Counted from the stretch's first letter, positions 26,155-35,036 are shown. The stretch: DNA of 64,000 nt from Mesoflavibacter sp037029465 (GCF_037029465.1 NZ_JAYMEM010000005.1:1-64000), one strand, 5' to 3'. Notes: a model not told the origin generated them from the sequence alone. A program made the numbers and translations.

Positions 26155-27176
26155 ATATGCTTTGTTGAATTTCTGGCAATAACTTTCGTCGGGATTTCAA
26201 TAGTTCTATAATTCACTTCTTTATTGTTTTTTAAATTATAAATTTCGTCTAAAAGTAAATTAAAAGCAGCTTGCCCCATCTTAAAACCTGGTTGATCTAC
26301 GGTAGACAAGGTTGGTGTTGTTAATTGTGTAATTAACCAATTGCTAAAACCTATTACAGATATTTGTTCGGGCACTTTTACACCTAATTCGTTAAACTGC
26401 ATTAGCACACCAGAAGCAATTAAATCTGTTAAAACAAAAACTCCATCTACGTCTTTATGTTTATCAAAAATGGTTTGTGCAATACGTTGCCCGTCTTCTA
26501 AAGATAGATTTGTGGCTTCAAAAACTAAGTTTTTATCAAACTCTATATCATGGTGTTCTAAAGCTTTTCTATACCCTTTTAATCTATCTATTGTTGTTTG
26601 CGGTTTTAAAACACCTCTAATATGGGCAATTTTTTTACAGCCAGTTTCTATTAAATAATTGGTTGCTTCAAACGCAGCTTTTTCGTCATTAATTACAACT
26701 TTATGGCAATTTATAAGTTTTGAAATCTTGTCAAATAAAACTACAGGAACACCACTATCTCTAATACTTTCAACATGTTTATGATCTACTGTATTATCTG
26801 CTAAAGACATTAAAATAGCATCTACATTTTTGTTAAGCAATTGTTCTATTTGAGCTTTTTCAACATCATATTTCTCATCAGACTGAAGTGTAATAACTAA
26901 ATACCCATGTTTTTCAGCAGTTTTAACAACACCTAAAATAACATTAGAGAAAAAATGATGAACAATTTCTGGCACTATTAAACCAATGGTTTTAGATTCT
27001 TTACTCTGCAAGCTTTGCGCATAAGAGTTTGGTTTATAATTAAGTTGTTCTGCAAGCTTTTTAACCTTTTGCTTAGTCTCAATACTAATATCAGAATAAC
27101 CTTTCAAAGCTTTAGAAACTGTAGCAATTGAAAGCCCTAAAGTATTAGCTATTTCTCTTAGCGTAGGCTTGGACAT
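26151..27176 (-). CDS. LacI family transcriptional regulator
   Basis: A 341-residue repressor. Residues 3-50 are the LacI helix-turn-helix and hinge (TLREIANTLGLSIATVSKALKGYSDISIETKQKVKKLAEQL...PNSYAQSL). The rest is a periplasmic-binding-protein-like sensor domain (IGLIVPEIVHHFFSNVILGVVKTAEKHGY, then DAILMSLADNTVDH and GVFVLTDLIASGVL). It sits between the two halves of the sucrose/fructan locus and probably controls both the porter-GH32-kinase operon and the divergent permease. The effector is expected to be a sugar or sugar phosphate. Confidence 0.9.
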   Translation of the reverse strand: MSKPTLREIANTLGLSIATVSKALKGYSDISIETKQKVKKLAEQLNYKPNSYAQSLQSKESKTIGLIVPEIVHHFFSNVILGVVKTAEKHGYLVITLQSDEKYDVEKAQIEQLLNKNVDAILMSLADNTVDHKHVESIRDSGVPVVLFDKISKLINCHKVVINDEKAAFEATNYLIETGCKKIAHIRGVLKPQTTIDRLKGYRKALEHHDIEFDKNLVFEATNLSLEDGQRIAQTIFDKHKDVDGVFVLTDLIASGVLMQFNELGVKVPEQISVIGFSNWLITQLTTPTLSTVDQPGFKMGQAAFNLLLDEIYNLKNNKEVNYRTIEIPTKVIARNSTKHI

Positions 27177-27253
27177 TGGTTAATTAATTATTGATGAATA
27201 GACAATATAGTGATAAAATAATAGTGAAACCTAAATATTTTAATACTAAATTT

Positions 27254-28579
27254 ATGAATTTAACACATAAAATGAAAGTCGCAAAACCACAATTGTCCTT
27301 TTGGCAAATCCTAAACATGAATGTTGGATTTCTTGGTATACAATACAGCTTTGGTTTACAACAAACAGCAATAAACCCGATATTTTTATATTTAGGTGCT
27401 TCAGAAGATATGTTACCATTACTAAATATTGCTGGTCCTGTTACAGGTTTAATAGTACAACCTATAATTGGTGCCATGTCTGATAAAACTTGGTCTAACC
27501 GTTGGGGAAGACGTAAACCTTATTTTTTAATTGGTGCTTTATTAGGTAGTTTATGTTTGTTTGCCTTTCCGCATAGTCCTATACTTTGGTTTGCTGTTGG
27601 ATTATTATGGATTTTAGATGTAGGTAACAATATGGCTATGGAGCCTTATCGTGCATTTGTAGGTGATAAATTACCAGAAAAACAACTTAGCTTAGGCTAC
27701 CAAATGCAAAGCTTGTTTGTTGGTGCAGGAATACTACTTGCAAATGGTTCTATTGTTTTATTTCAATATTTGTTTGGAGGTGAATCTGTAGAGGAAGCTG
27801 GTAAAATTCCGCAATGGATTTACTACTCGTTTTACATAGGTGCTTTTTTATCATTAACAACTATCTTGTGGTCTGTTTTTAAAACTCCTGAAATCCCTCC
27901 AACCGAAGAAGAATTAAAAGACATTAATAAAATCAAAACACTCTCTTTAAGTCAACGAATTTTAAACCCTTTTTTTGAAATTAAAGAAGCTGTAAAAGAG
28001 ATGCCTAAATTTATGTGGAAGTTAGGTGGTGTTTACCTTTTCCAATGGTATGCTCTTTTTATTTATTGGCAATTTACTACACCTCTATTTAAAAAAACAA
28101 TGGGATATACAACTTCTGAAGCAGCTTCACAAGCAGCGAAAATGAGCTTAACTTACAATACAGTTACAATGATAGTTGCTTTAGCTTTAGTACCTCTAAC
28201 CCTTCGTTATGGAGGAAAAAAAGTATACGCATTAAGTTTAGCGGGTACAGCAATAGCATTATTTTCGATTCCATATATTTCTGATCCTTATATGGTTTTA
28301 ATTCCGATGATTTTATTTGGTATTGGTTGGGCAGCTATGATGGGAATACCTTACACTATGGTGTCTAAAATTGTTCCTAAAGAAAGAAGAGGTGTTTACA
28401 TGGGAATCTTAAATATGATGATTGTAATACCAATGTTTATACAAACATTATCGTTTGGTCCTATTTATAAATATCTTTTATCTGATAATGCTATAAACGC
28501 AATGTTATTTGCTGGAATGTTTTTTGCAATTGCAGCAGTATTAGCGATGCGTTTAAAAGAATCTGTAAAAACTAGATAA
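27254..28579 (+). CDS. MFS permease, SLC45/sucrose-maltose type
   Basis: A membrane transporter of 441 residues from this ATG; homologue-like sequence begins at KPQLSFWQILNMNVGF, so 27272 is an equally good start. The open frame reaches 27191, but that part looks like promoter and leader. Motifs of the glycoside-pentoside-cation/SLC45 branch are present: GLQQTAINPIF, PVTGLIVQPIIGAMSDKTWSNRWGRRKPY, NMAMEPYRAFVGDKLP and GIGWAAMMGIPYTMVSKIVPKERRGVYMGI. It likely imports sucrose or maltose-like disaccharides with protons. It is divergent from the LacI gene, with 77 bp between their starts. Confidence 0.88.
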   Translation: MNLTHKMKVAKPQLSFWQILNMNVGFLGIQYSFGLQQTAINPIFLYLGASEDMLPLLNIAGPVTGLIVQPIIGAMSDKTWSNRWGRRKPYFLIGALLGSLCLFAFPHSPILWFAVGLLWILDVGNNMAMEPYRAFVGDKLPEKQLSLGYQMQSLFVGAGILLANGSIVLFQYLFGGESVEEAGKIPQWIYYSFYIGAFLSLTTILWSVFKTPEIPPTEEELKDINKIKTLSLSQRILNPFFEIKEAVKEMPKFMWKLGGVYLFQWYALFIYWQFTTPLFKKTMGYTTSEAASQAAKMSLTYNTVTMIVALALVPLTLRYGGKKVYALSLAGTAIALFSIPYISDPYMVLIPMILFGIGWAAMMGIPYTMVSKIVPKERRGVYMGILNMMIVIPMFIQTLSFGPIYKYLLSDNAINAMLFAGMFFAIAAVLAMRLKESVKTR

Positions 28580-28607
28580 AAAAACCTCTAAATATTAAGT
28601 ACAAAAA

Positions 28608-28631
28608 AACCCGATACATTCGTATCGGGTT
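28608..28631. terminator. Terminator between the MFS permease and tRNA-Asn
   Basis: A perfect 10-bp stem AACCCGATAC (28608-28617) with 28622-28631 and a four-base loop. On the minus strand it ends in a run of seven T, serving the tRNA; on the plus strand the T run is interrupted (TTAATTTTT). Confidence 0.85.
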
Positions 28632-28639
28632 AATTTTTG

Positions 28640-28713
28640 CTCCCCCTCTTGGGCTCGAACCAAGGACCCTCTGATTAACAGTCAGATGCTCTAACCAACT
28701 GAGCTAAGGAGGA
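28640..28713 (-). tRNA. tRNA-Asn (GUU)
   Basis: A full 74-base cloverleaf on the minus strand. The acceptor arms TCCTCCT and AGGGGGA pair with one G-U. The D-arm is AGCTCAGTTGGTTAGAGC, the anticodon arm TCTGA-CTGTTAA-TCAGA has anticodon GTT, and the T-arm is CTTGG-TTCGAGC-CCAAG. The discriminator is G; CA follows in the genome. Confidence 0.95.
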
Positions 28714-28784
28714 GTGTTTTTTCGCTGTTGCGAGCGCAAATATATATGTTTTTTTAAATACTACAAATAATAATTTTAAAAAAT

Positions 28785-30125
28785 TTAATTAAAAATTGCT
28801 TTTACAATATCATTACCGTTAGCAAACAATACTAAAGCAATTAAAATAAAGAATCCAACCATTTGAGCTTTTTCTAGAAACTTCTCTCCAGGTTTACGCC
28901 CAGAGATCATTTCATATAATAAGAACATAACATGACCACCATCTAAAGCTGGTATTGGTAATAAGTTTAACACACCTAACATAATAGATAAAAACGCTGT
29001 TAATCCCCAAAATGCAGGCCAACTCCATGTATCTGGAAAAATGTCATAGATTGCTTTAAAACCTCCAACACCTTTATAAGCACCAGTTTTTGGATTAAAA
29101 ATTGCTTTTAATTGACTAAAATAAGAACCTATTTGACTTGTAAACTTATTAAAACCAACTCCGAAGCTTTCTCCAAAAGAATAATTTTTAGTTATAATTT
29201 TTAAATATCCTAACTCTTCATATTGTTTCATGCTTCTTTCTGTTAGAATATCTAATTTAGCATATTGATCAACTTTTAACTCACGATTAATTGTTGTATT
29301 TCCTCTTTTTATTGTTGCTGTTACTGTTTGTCCTTTTGTATTTTCTAAAATTGGTACTATTTGATCAAAATACTCGGCAGGTTTACCGTTTATCGATTTA
29401 AAAATATCTCCTTTCTTCAAATCAACAGATTTGTTTAAAGAGGTATCCATAACCTTATCAACAATAAAAGGTTGACGCAAACCAAATAAAGTTCTATCTT
29501 CACTAGAAGATAATTGCCCTAAAAAGTCAATAGGTAATTCTATAGTTTTTTCTGCGCCATCTCTCTCTATAGTTACATTACTTGCTCCAATAATATTTCT
29601 TCTAATATCTGATTCGTAAGTAACAGGTTCTCCATCTACTTTTACAACCTTATCTCCTGTTTTAAAGCCAATTTTTGTTAAAATTGGATTTTCAATAGCA
29701 AATCCATCTTTTAAACTAGATGCTGAAATATCTGTATCTCCGTAAGCAAAAGACGCTAAAATGTAAATAATTAAGGCCAATAAAAAATTAACAAAAACAC
29801 CACCTAACATGATAATAAGGCGTTGCCATGCTGGTTTTGATCTAAATTCCCATGGTTGTGGTTCTTGTGCCATTTGTTCGGTATCCATACTTTCGTCAAT
29901 CATACCAGAGATTTTCACATAACCTCCTAATGGTAACCAACCTATACCGTAAACGGTTTCGCCTATTTTCTTCTTAAATAAAGAGTATTTTACATCAAAA
30001 AACAGGTAAAACTTCTCTACTCTAGTTTTAAATGCTTTTGCTGGGATAAAATGCCCCAATTCGTGTAAAACAATTAACAAAGACAGACTTAATAAAAACT
30101 GTCCTATTTTTATGATAAATTCCAT
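28785..30125 (-). CDS. rseP: RIP metalloprotease RseP (site-2 protease)
   Basis: A 446-residue intramembrane zinc protease that cleaves anti-sigma factors and leftover signal peptides in the inner membrane. The zinc motif is His21-Glu22-x2-His25 (VLHELGHF) in the first helix; the third ligand Asp lies in IPALDGGHVMFLLYE near the C-terminus. Two PDZ domains lie between about residues 130-310 (KTGDKVVKVDGEPVTYESDIR and KKGDIFKSINGKPAEYFDQI). WLPLGGYVKISGMIDE is also conserved. Length is normal for Bacteroidota. The gene is monocistronic, with a -7 match at 30153-30160. Confidence 0.93.
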   Translation of the reverse strand: MEFIIKIGQFLLSLSLLIVLHELGHFIPAKAFKTRVEKFYLFFDVKYSLFKKKIGETVYGIGWLPLGGYVKISGMIDESMDTEQMAQEPQPWEFRSKPAWQRLIIMLGGVFVNFLLALIIYILASFAYGDTDISASSLKDGFAIENPILTKIGFKTGDKVVKVDGEPVTYESDIRRNIIGASNVTIERDGAEKTIELPIDFLGQLSSSEDRTLFGLRQPFIVDKVMDTSLNKSVDLKKGDIFKSINGKPAEYFDQIVPILENTKGQTVTATIKRGNTTINRELKVDQYAKLDILTERSMKQYEELGYLKIITKNYSFGESFGVGFNKFTSQIGSYFSQLKAIFNPKTGAYKGVGGFKAIYDIFPDTWSWPAFWGLTAFLSIMLGVLNLLPIPALDGGHVMFLLYEMISGRKPGEKFLEKAQMVGFFILIALVLFANGNDIVKAIFN

Positions 30126-30152
30126 TTAGTATTTTTATTCAATAGTAGTCGG

Positions 30153-30160
30153 CAAAAGTA
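30153..30160 (-). promoter_or_regulatory. -7 promoter element of rseP
   Basis: TACTTTTG on the minus strand, 27 bases before the start codon at 30125, fits TAnnTTTG. Confidence 0.5.
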
Positions 30161-30258
30161 AGTATTTAAGCTTAGTATAAAAAACTTAATACCTTATGCT
30201 TAAGTAGAATTAACAAATTTTATGAGCAATGTCATAGAGTTAATCCTCTTTTTACTTG

Positions 30259-30266
30259 TATTTTTG
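30259..30266 (+). promoter_or_regulatory. -7 promoter element of the SCO gene
   Basis: TATTTTTG fits TAnnTTTG. It rules out the TTG at 30256 as the start of translation and supports the ATG at 30292. Confidence 0.5.
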
Positions 30267-30291
30267 TAGTCCGAAATTAAATTTACTTGGC

Positions 30292-30966
30292 ATGCTTAAC
30301 TTTTTTAAAGCTTATAAAAAATTTGCTATCGTTTTTGGAATTATTTCAATTATAATTATTTCCATTTTTTACAATATTCTTAAAGTTGAAAAACCTTTAC
30401 CAATCTACCAACCTGCAGATGTAAGCACAGAGTTGGTTGATAGCACTATTCAACATCAAATTAAATATCATAAAATAGCCGATTTTAGTTTGATCAACCA
30501 AAACGGAGACACCATTACCCAAGACAACTATAAAAACAAAATTTACGTTGCCGATTTCTTTTTTACAACCTGCCAAACCATTTGCCCGATTATGACAGAT
30601 AATATGGTAGATATTCAAAAAGAAATTAAAAATGATGACGAAGTTATGCTTCTATCACACTCAGTAACCCCAAAAATTGATAGTGTTGCACAGCTTAAGC
30701 GCTATGCTATAAAAAAGGGTGTTATTGATAGTAAATGGAATTTAGTTACCGGAGACAAAGGTCAAATTTATCGTTTAGCCAGAAAGAGCTATCTAGCAGT
30801 TAAAGACGATGGAATGCCAGACGATTACGGTATGGTACATACCGAAAACTTTATGCTAATTGACAAAAAAAGACAAATTAGAGGCTATTACGACGGTACT
30901 AAAAAAGAAGAAATACAACGTCTATTAAAAGATATTAAAACGTTAAAAAAAGAGTACGAAGACTAG
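30292..30966 (+). CDS. SCO1/SenC family copper chaperone
   Basis: A 224-residue thioredoxin-fold protein tethered by one N-terminal helix (about residues 10-30). Copper ligands are Cys94 and Cys98 in TTCQTICPIM and His183 in MVHTENFML, so the full CxxxC...H set is present. It is expected to deliver copper or reduce cysteines for assembly of the CuA site of cytochrome c oxidase on the periplasmic side. IADFSLINQNGDTIT is the usual start of the family domain. It precedes the feo genes by 72 bp and may be read with them, although a separate promoter is visible. Confidence 0.9.
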   Translation: MLNFFKAYKKFAIVFGIISIIIISIFYNILKVEKPLPIYQPADVSTELVDSTIQHQIKYHKIADFSLINQNGDTITQDNYKNKIYVADFFFTTCQTICPIMTDNMVDIQKEIKNDDEVMLLSHSVTPKIDSVAQLKRYAIKKGVIDSKWNLVTGDKGQIYRLARKSYLAVKDDGMPDDYGMVHTENFMLIDKKRQIRGYYDGTKKEEIQRLLKDIKTLKKEYED

Positions 30967-30984
30967 TTTTTTGCCTACAATTTT

Positions 30985-31012
30985 TTTAGGCTAAATTTTT
31001 CCATTACTTTTG
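30985..31012 (+). promoter_or_regulatory. feoA promoter with a DtxR-like half site
   Basis: TACTTTTG (31005-31012) fits TAnnTTTG. TTTAGGCTAAA (30985-30995) just upstream matches eight of nine bases of one half of the palindrome at 35037-35052. GCCTA (30973-30977) with TAGGC (30987-30991) could also form a weak SCO terminator. Confidence 0.4.
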
Positions 31013-31038
31013 CTTCTTTAAAATCAATCTAAATAAGC

Positions 31039-31272
31039 TTGAATCTAACACTTGACACTTTAAAACGAGGAGAACGTGCTATCATTATTGATGTATCTTC
31101 AAAACACGTTCCATTAAAACTACTCGAAATGGGTTGTTTACCTGGCAATAGTGTAGAGTTAGTACAGCTGGCGCCATTTGCAGACCCAATGTACCTTAAC
31201 ATAAACGGAAGTCATTTGGCTATTAGAAAAGAGACCGCTATTCATATTATTATTGAAAAAGAAGCAATATGA
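31039..31272 (+). CDS. feoA: Ferrous iron transport protein A
   Basis: A 77-residue SH3-like FeoA protein, a cytoplasmic partner needed for FeoB iron uptake. Typical sequence: LDTLKRGERAIIIDVSSKHVPLKLLEMGCLPGNSVELVQLAPFADPMYLNINGSHLAIRKETAIHIII. The start is a TTG; no ATG exists upstream in frame and the protein has normal length. Its stop overlaps the FeoB start (ATGA), indicating translational coupling. A candidate iron-regulator half site lies about 45 bp upstream. Confidence 0.92.
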   Translation: MNLTLDTLKRGERAIIIDVSSKHVPLKLLEMGCLPGNSVELVQLAPFADPMYLNINGSHLAIRKETAIHIIIEKEAI

Positions 31273-33365
31273 AGCAGATAAATGTTGCCTTAATTGGTAA
31301 TCCAAATACAGGAAAAACCTCAGTTTTTAATGCCTTAACAGGTCTTAACCAAAAAGTTGGTAATTACCCAGGGATTACTGTTGAAAAAAAGGAAGGTATT
31401 TGCAAATTACCACGAGGTGTTAAGGCTCATATCATAGATTTACCAGGGACTTACAGTTTAAATGCGTCTTCATTAGATGAAAATGTAGTGATCGAGCTTC
31501 TTTTAAACAAAAACGATAAAGACTTCCCAGATGTTGCTGTTGTTGTAAGTGATGTCGAAAATTTAAAACGAAACCTTTTACTTTTCACACAAATAAAAGA
31601 TCTAGAAATCCCAACCATTCTTGTTATCAATATGGCAGACAGAATGAGTTATAAAGGTATTTCATTAGATATTCCATATTTAGAAAAAGAGCTTAATACA
31701 AAGATTGCTTTAGTAAGTACACGAAAAAAACAAGGTATTGAAGGTTTAAAAGATTTGATTTCTAATTTTAGAGAATTGTCTACAGAACCGTGTTTACATG
31801 CATCTGAAATTGATCCAGATTACTTTGACAAACTTCGTAAAGCATTTCCAAATCAGTTATTATACAAACTTTGGTTGGTCATTACCCAAGATGTTAATTT
31901 TGGAAAAACAGACCGAAATGAAATGGATACCATTGCTAGTTTTAAAACCAAATCTAAAAGCGATTTAAAACGTTTACAGCAAAAGGAAACCATAAAACGT
32001 TACCAATTTATTAATAATACGCTTAAAGTAGGACAAACTATAGATGTAAGTCAAGCCAAAGATTTACGTACCAAATTTGACCGTATTCTAACCCATAAAG
32101 TTTGGGGATACGCAATATTTTTTGTCATCCTATTAACTATTTTCCAAGCTATTTACGATTGGTCTGCTGTACCAATGGATTTTATTGACAGTACCTTTGC
32201 TAATCTAAGTGATTGGGTAAAAAATACACTTCCAGAAGGTGCTTTTACTAATTTATTAGCCGAAGGTATTATCTCTGGACTTGGCGGTATTGTTATTTTT
32301 ATACCGCAAATTGCATTTTTATTCCTCTTCATTTCCATTTTAGAAGAAAGTGGTTATATGAGTCGTGTGGTGTTTTTAATGGATCGTATTATGCGACGTT
32401 TTGGTTTAAGCGGAAAAAGTATCGTTCCTTTAATTTCAGGAACTGCTTGTGCTATTCCTGCAATTATGGCAACTCGTAATATTGAAAGCTGGAAAGAACG
32501 TCTAATTACCATTTTAGTTACGCCTTTTACAACGTGTTCGGCTAGATTACCAGTGTATTTAATTATCATTTCTCTGGTTATTCCTCAAGGACGATTTTTA
32601 GGATTAAGCTATCAAGCCTTAACTTTAATGTTATTGTATCTAATTGGTTTTGGTGCCGCAATTCTTTCAGCATATATTTTAAATAAAGTCTTAAAAATAA
32701 AGAGTAAAACCTTTTTTGTAGTAGAAATGCCTAACTACAAACTACCTTTATTTAAAAATGTAGCTTTAACGGTTTTAGAAAAAACAAAATCGTTTGTTTT
32801 TGGTGCTGGTAAAATCATTTTAGCCATTTCAATTATTCTTTGGGTTTTAGCGTCTTATGGTCCTGGTGACGAGTTTAATAATGCTGAAGAAATTATAAAA
32901 ACAGAATACGCTTCACAAAATTTAAGTGAAGACGAATTAGACCAAAAAATAGCGGCTCAAAAATTAGAATATTCTTTTATTGGTATTACTGGTCGCGCTA
33001 TAGAACCTGCAATAAGACCTTTGGGTTACGATTGGAAAATAGGTATTGCAATTGTAAGTAGTTTTGCTGCTCGTGAGGTTTTTGTTGGTACACTAGCAAC
33101 TATTTATAGTGTAGGAAATGATGATGAAGACACCATAAAAAACCGAATGGCAGGAGAAGTGAACCCGATACTTGGCGGACCGTTATTTAACTTTGCGTCT
33201 GGTATTTCACTGTTATTATTCTATGCGTTTGCCATGCAATGTATGAGTACGTTAGCCATTGTTAAACGAGAAACTAATAGCTGGAAATGGCCAGTTTTGC
33301 AGCTTGTAATTATGACCTCAATTGCTTATATTACTGCTTTAATGGCATTTCAATTTTTAAAATAA
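31269..33365 (+). CDS. feoB: Ferrous iron transport protein B
   Basis: A 698-residue inner-membrane Fe(II) transporter with an N-terminal G-protein domain. GTPase motifs: G1 GNPNTGKTS (residues 10-18), G2 YPGITVEKKEG, G3 DLPGTYSL and G4 NMAD. The transmembrane half contains the duplicated Gate motifs, seen as PLISGTACAIPAIMATR with the conserved Cys, and TTCSARLPVYLIII. SSFAAREVFVGTLATIY is also typical. Length is usual for Bacteroidota. It is cotranscribed with feoA and a 41-residue downstream gene. Confidence 0.95.
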   Translation: MKQINVALIGNPNTGKTSVFNALTGLNQKVGNYPGITVEKKEGICKLPRGVKAHIIDLPGTYSLNASSLDENVVIELLLNKNDKDFPDVAVVVSDVENLKRNLLLFTQIKDLEIPTILVINMADRMSYKGISLDIPYLEKELNTKIALVSTRKKQGIEGLKDLISNFRELSTEPCLHASEIDPDYFDKLRKAFPNQLLYKLWLVITQDVNFGKTDRNEMDTIASFKTKSKSDLKRLQQKETIKRYQFINNTLKVGQTIDVSQAKDLRTKFDRILTHKVWGYAIFFVILLTIFQAIYDWSAVPMDFIDSTFANLSDWVKNTLPEGAFTNLLAEGIISGLGGIVIFIPQIAFLFLFISILEESGYMSRVVFLMDRIMRRFGLSGKSIVPLISGTACAIPAIMATRNIESWKERLITILVTPFTTCSARLPVYLIIISLVIPQGRFLGLSYQALTLMLLYLIGFGAAILSAYILNKVLKIKSKTFFVVEMPNYKLPLFKNVALTVLEKTKSFVFGAGKIILAISIILWVLASYGPGDEFNNAEEIIKTEYASQNLSEDELDQKIAAQKLEYSFIGITGRAIEPAIRPLGYDWKIGIAIVSSFAAREVFVGTLATIYSVGNDDEDTIKNRMAGEVNPILGGPLFNFASGISLLLFYAFAMQCMSTLAIVKRETNSWKWPVLQLVIMTSIAYITALMAFQFLK

Positions 33366-33491
33366 ATGAACACTTTTCAAAACATATTAGTTTTTTTAAC
33401 CTTTGGTTTGGCGCTTTCATTTTTAATCAAAAAATTCTTCTTTAAAAAGAAAGCCAAAAAAGCCTGCGGAAGCGATGATTGTGGTTGTTAG
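33366..33491 (+). CDS. FeoB-associated Cys-rich membrane protein
   Basis: A 41-residue gene that starts immediately after the feoB stop. It has one membrane helix (about residues 5-21, NILVFLTFGLALSFLI), a strongly basic linker (KKFFFKKKAKKA) and a C-terminal cysteine cluster Cys34, Cys39, Cys41 (ACGSDDCGC). This matches the FeoB-associated Cys-rich family (also called FeoC-like or P12669-type small proteins), which is usual next to feoB. The cysteines could bind iron or sense redox state; that is inference. The small size makes it easy to miss in automatic calling. Confidence 0.85.
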   Translation: MNTFQNILVFLTFGLALSFLIKKFFFKKKAKKACGSDDCGC

Positions 33492-33504
33492 ATAACTAAC
33501 TTAC

Positions 33505-34326
33505 TTACCCTAAAGCCACATCTAAAGTCATCATCACAATAAATCCGCCGATAAATCCTAAGGTAGCAATATCTGTATAGTTATCACGTTGGGTTTCTGG
33601 CACGACTTCTTCAACAACTACAAAAATCATTGCACCTGCCGCAAAAGCTAGTGCATAAGGTAATATAGGTATAAAAAAGGTTACTGCTACTGCGCCAATA
33701 ACAGCAAAAATGGGCTCGACAATAGCACTCATTTGTCCATACCAAAAACTTTTGAACTTACTTACACCTTGACGTCTTAATGGCATAGATACAGCTAAAC
33801 CTTCAGGAAAATTTTGAATACCAATACCTAAAGCCAAAGCTACTGCACCGCCAATACTTGCTTCTGGTATTCCTGCTGCAACACCACCAAAAAGCACACC
33901 AACTGCTAAACCTTCTGGGATGTTATGTAAAGCGATTGCTAAAACTAATAAGGTTGTTCTACGCCAAGGAGATTTTACGCCTTCTTTTTCTTCCTCTTTA
34001 AAATTAATGTGTAAATGCGGTAAAATTTTGTCTAAGCCAAAAATAAAAAGCGCACCTAAAGCAAAACCTGTTGCTGCCGGAATCACTTTTACAAAACCTT
34101 CGCCAGGACTCATTTCAATTCCTGGTGCCAATAAACTCCAAAAACTTGCTGCAACCATAACACCGCCAGTAAAACCTAGCATTCCGTCTAGCAATGCTCT
34201 ATTCATTCCTTTAAAAAGAAATACTAAAGATGCACCTGCAGCTGTAACTATCCAAGTGAATAACGATGCATATAACGCACCTAATATTGGATCTATAGAC
34301 TCAAAATATTGTACAATACTATCCAT
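33505..34326 (-). CDS. ZIP family divalent metal transporter
   Basis: A 273-residue ZIP permease with eight predicted helices. The metal-binding core is on helices 4 and 5: HNIPEGLAVGVLFGG and QNFPEGLAVSMPLR, with His and Glu ligands in the first and Asn-Phe-Pro-Glu in the second. A charged cytoplasmic loop (HLHINFKEEEKEGVKSP) precedes helix 4. ZIP proteins carry Zn, Fe or Mn into the cytoplasm; the adjacent DtxR-family regulator suggests Mn or Fe. Its start is three bases after the regulator stop, so they form an operon. Confidence 0.88.
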   Translation of the reverse strand: MDSIVQYFESIDPILGALYASLFTWIVTAAGASLVFLFKGMNRALLDGMLGFTGGVMVAASFWSLLAPGIEMSPGEGFVKVIPAATGFALGALFIFGLDKILPHLHINFKEEEKEGVKSPWRRTTLLVLAIALHNIPEGLAVGVLFGGVAAGIPEASIGGAVALALGIGIQNFPEGLAVSMPLRRQGVSKFKSFWYGQMSAIVEPIFAVIGAVAVTFFIPILPYALAFAAGAMIFVVVEEVVPETQRDNYTDIATLGFIGGFIVMMTLDVALG

Positions 34327-34329
34327 TAT

Positions 34330-34983
34330 TTATATCAATTTAATGTAAATATTATTTGAAATTAACTTTGAAATTTGAAGCGTTTTGTCATTAAATTCTA
34401 TAGTCATAGAGTCGTCAAAACTTTCTTTTGCCAAGACTTTAATTGTTGTCCCTAATTCGATATCATTCTTACTTAAATACTTTAGAAAATCTGAAGAAGA
34501 GTCGTTAACACCAACACAAACGCCTTGTGAATTAGGATTTACTTTTGCTAAGATTGTTTTCTCTTTAGCAACCATATTTCCGTCTTTATCAGGTATTGGA
34601 TCGCCGTGAGGATCATGCTTCGGAAAACCTAAAAACTGGTCTAATTGATTAATTAATTTTTCAGATTTAATATGCTCTAATTGTTCTGCAACATCATGCA
34701 CCTCATCCCAAGTAAAACCAAGTTTTTCAACTAAAAAAACTTCCCATAATCTATGTTTTCTTATTACTGAAGTTGCAGCTAGTTTACCTGATTTAGTTAA
34801 ACTTGTTCCCTGATATTTAACATAGTTAGCTAAATCTTTTTCGGCTAATTTTTTTATCATATCGGTAACCGAAGACGCTTTAGTTTCCATCTGCTCTGCA
34901 ATAGCATTTGTGCTTACAGCTTCACTTCCTTGTTTTCCTAAATGATAAATAGCTTTTAGATAATTTTCTTCAGATAATGTCAC
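34330..34983 (-). CDS. DtxR/MntR family metal-dependent regulator
   Basis: A 217-residue repressor. Residues 1-60 form the winged helix (SEENYLKAIYHLGKQG, then TNAIAEQMETKASSVTDMIKKLAEKDL). Residues 65-135 are the metal-binding/dimer domain (VIRKHRLWEVFLVEKLGFTWDEVHDVAEQLEHIKSEKLINQLDQFLGFPKHDPHGDPIP), with the conserved Glu/His ligands. A C-terminal FeoA/SH3-like domain follows. It should repress metal uptake when Fe or Mn is plentiful. The 16-bp palindrome at 35037-35052 between it and the TonB receptor is the likely operator. It forms an operon with the ZIP gene. Confidence 0.9.
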   Translation of the reverse strand: MTLSEENYLKAIYHLGKQGSEAVSTNAIAEQMETKASSVTDMIKKLAEKDLANYVKYQGTSLTKSGKLAATSVIRKHRLWEVFLVEKLGFTWDEVHDVAEQLEHIKSEKLINQLDQFLGFPKHDPHGDPIPDKDGNMVAKEKTILAKVNPNSQGVCVGVNDSSSDFLKYLSKNDIELGTTIKVLAKESFDDSMTIEFNDKTLQISKLISNNIYIKLI

Positions 34984-35002
34984 AATTTATGTTTTAGATA
35001 AG

Positions 35003-35010
35003 CAAAGATA
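35003..35010 (-). promoter_or_regulatory. -7 promoter element of the DtxR-family gene
   Basis: TATCTTTG on the minus strand, 19 bases before the start codon at 34983, fits TAnnTTTG. Confidence 0.5.
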
Positions 35011-35036
35011 CAAATTTTTATATTCAAAAACATATT

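Noticed and set aside
26341..26658. Plus-strand frame of 105 codons inside the LacI gene
   Set aside because: It is antisense to the sensor domain of a clear LacI-family protein and has no recognisable features.
27177..27253. LacI operator between the regulator and the permease
   Set aside because: No palindrome with a central CG was found in this stretch; only AT-rich sequence is visible.
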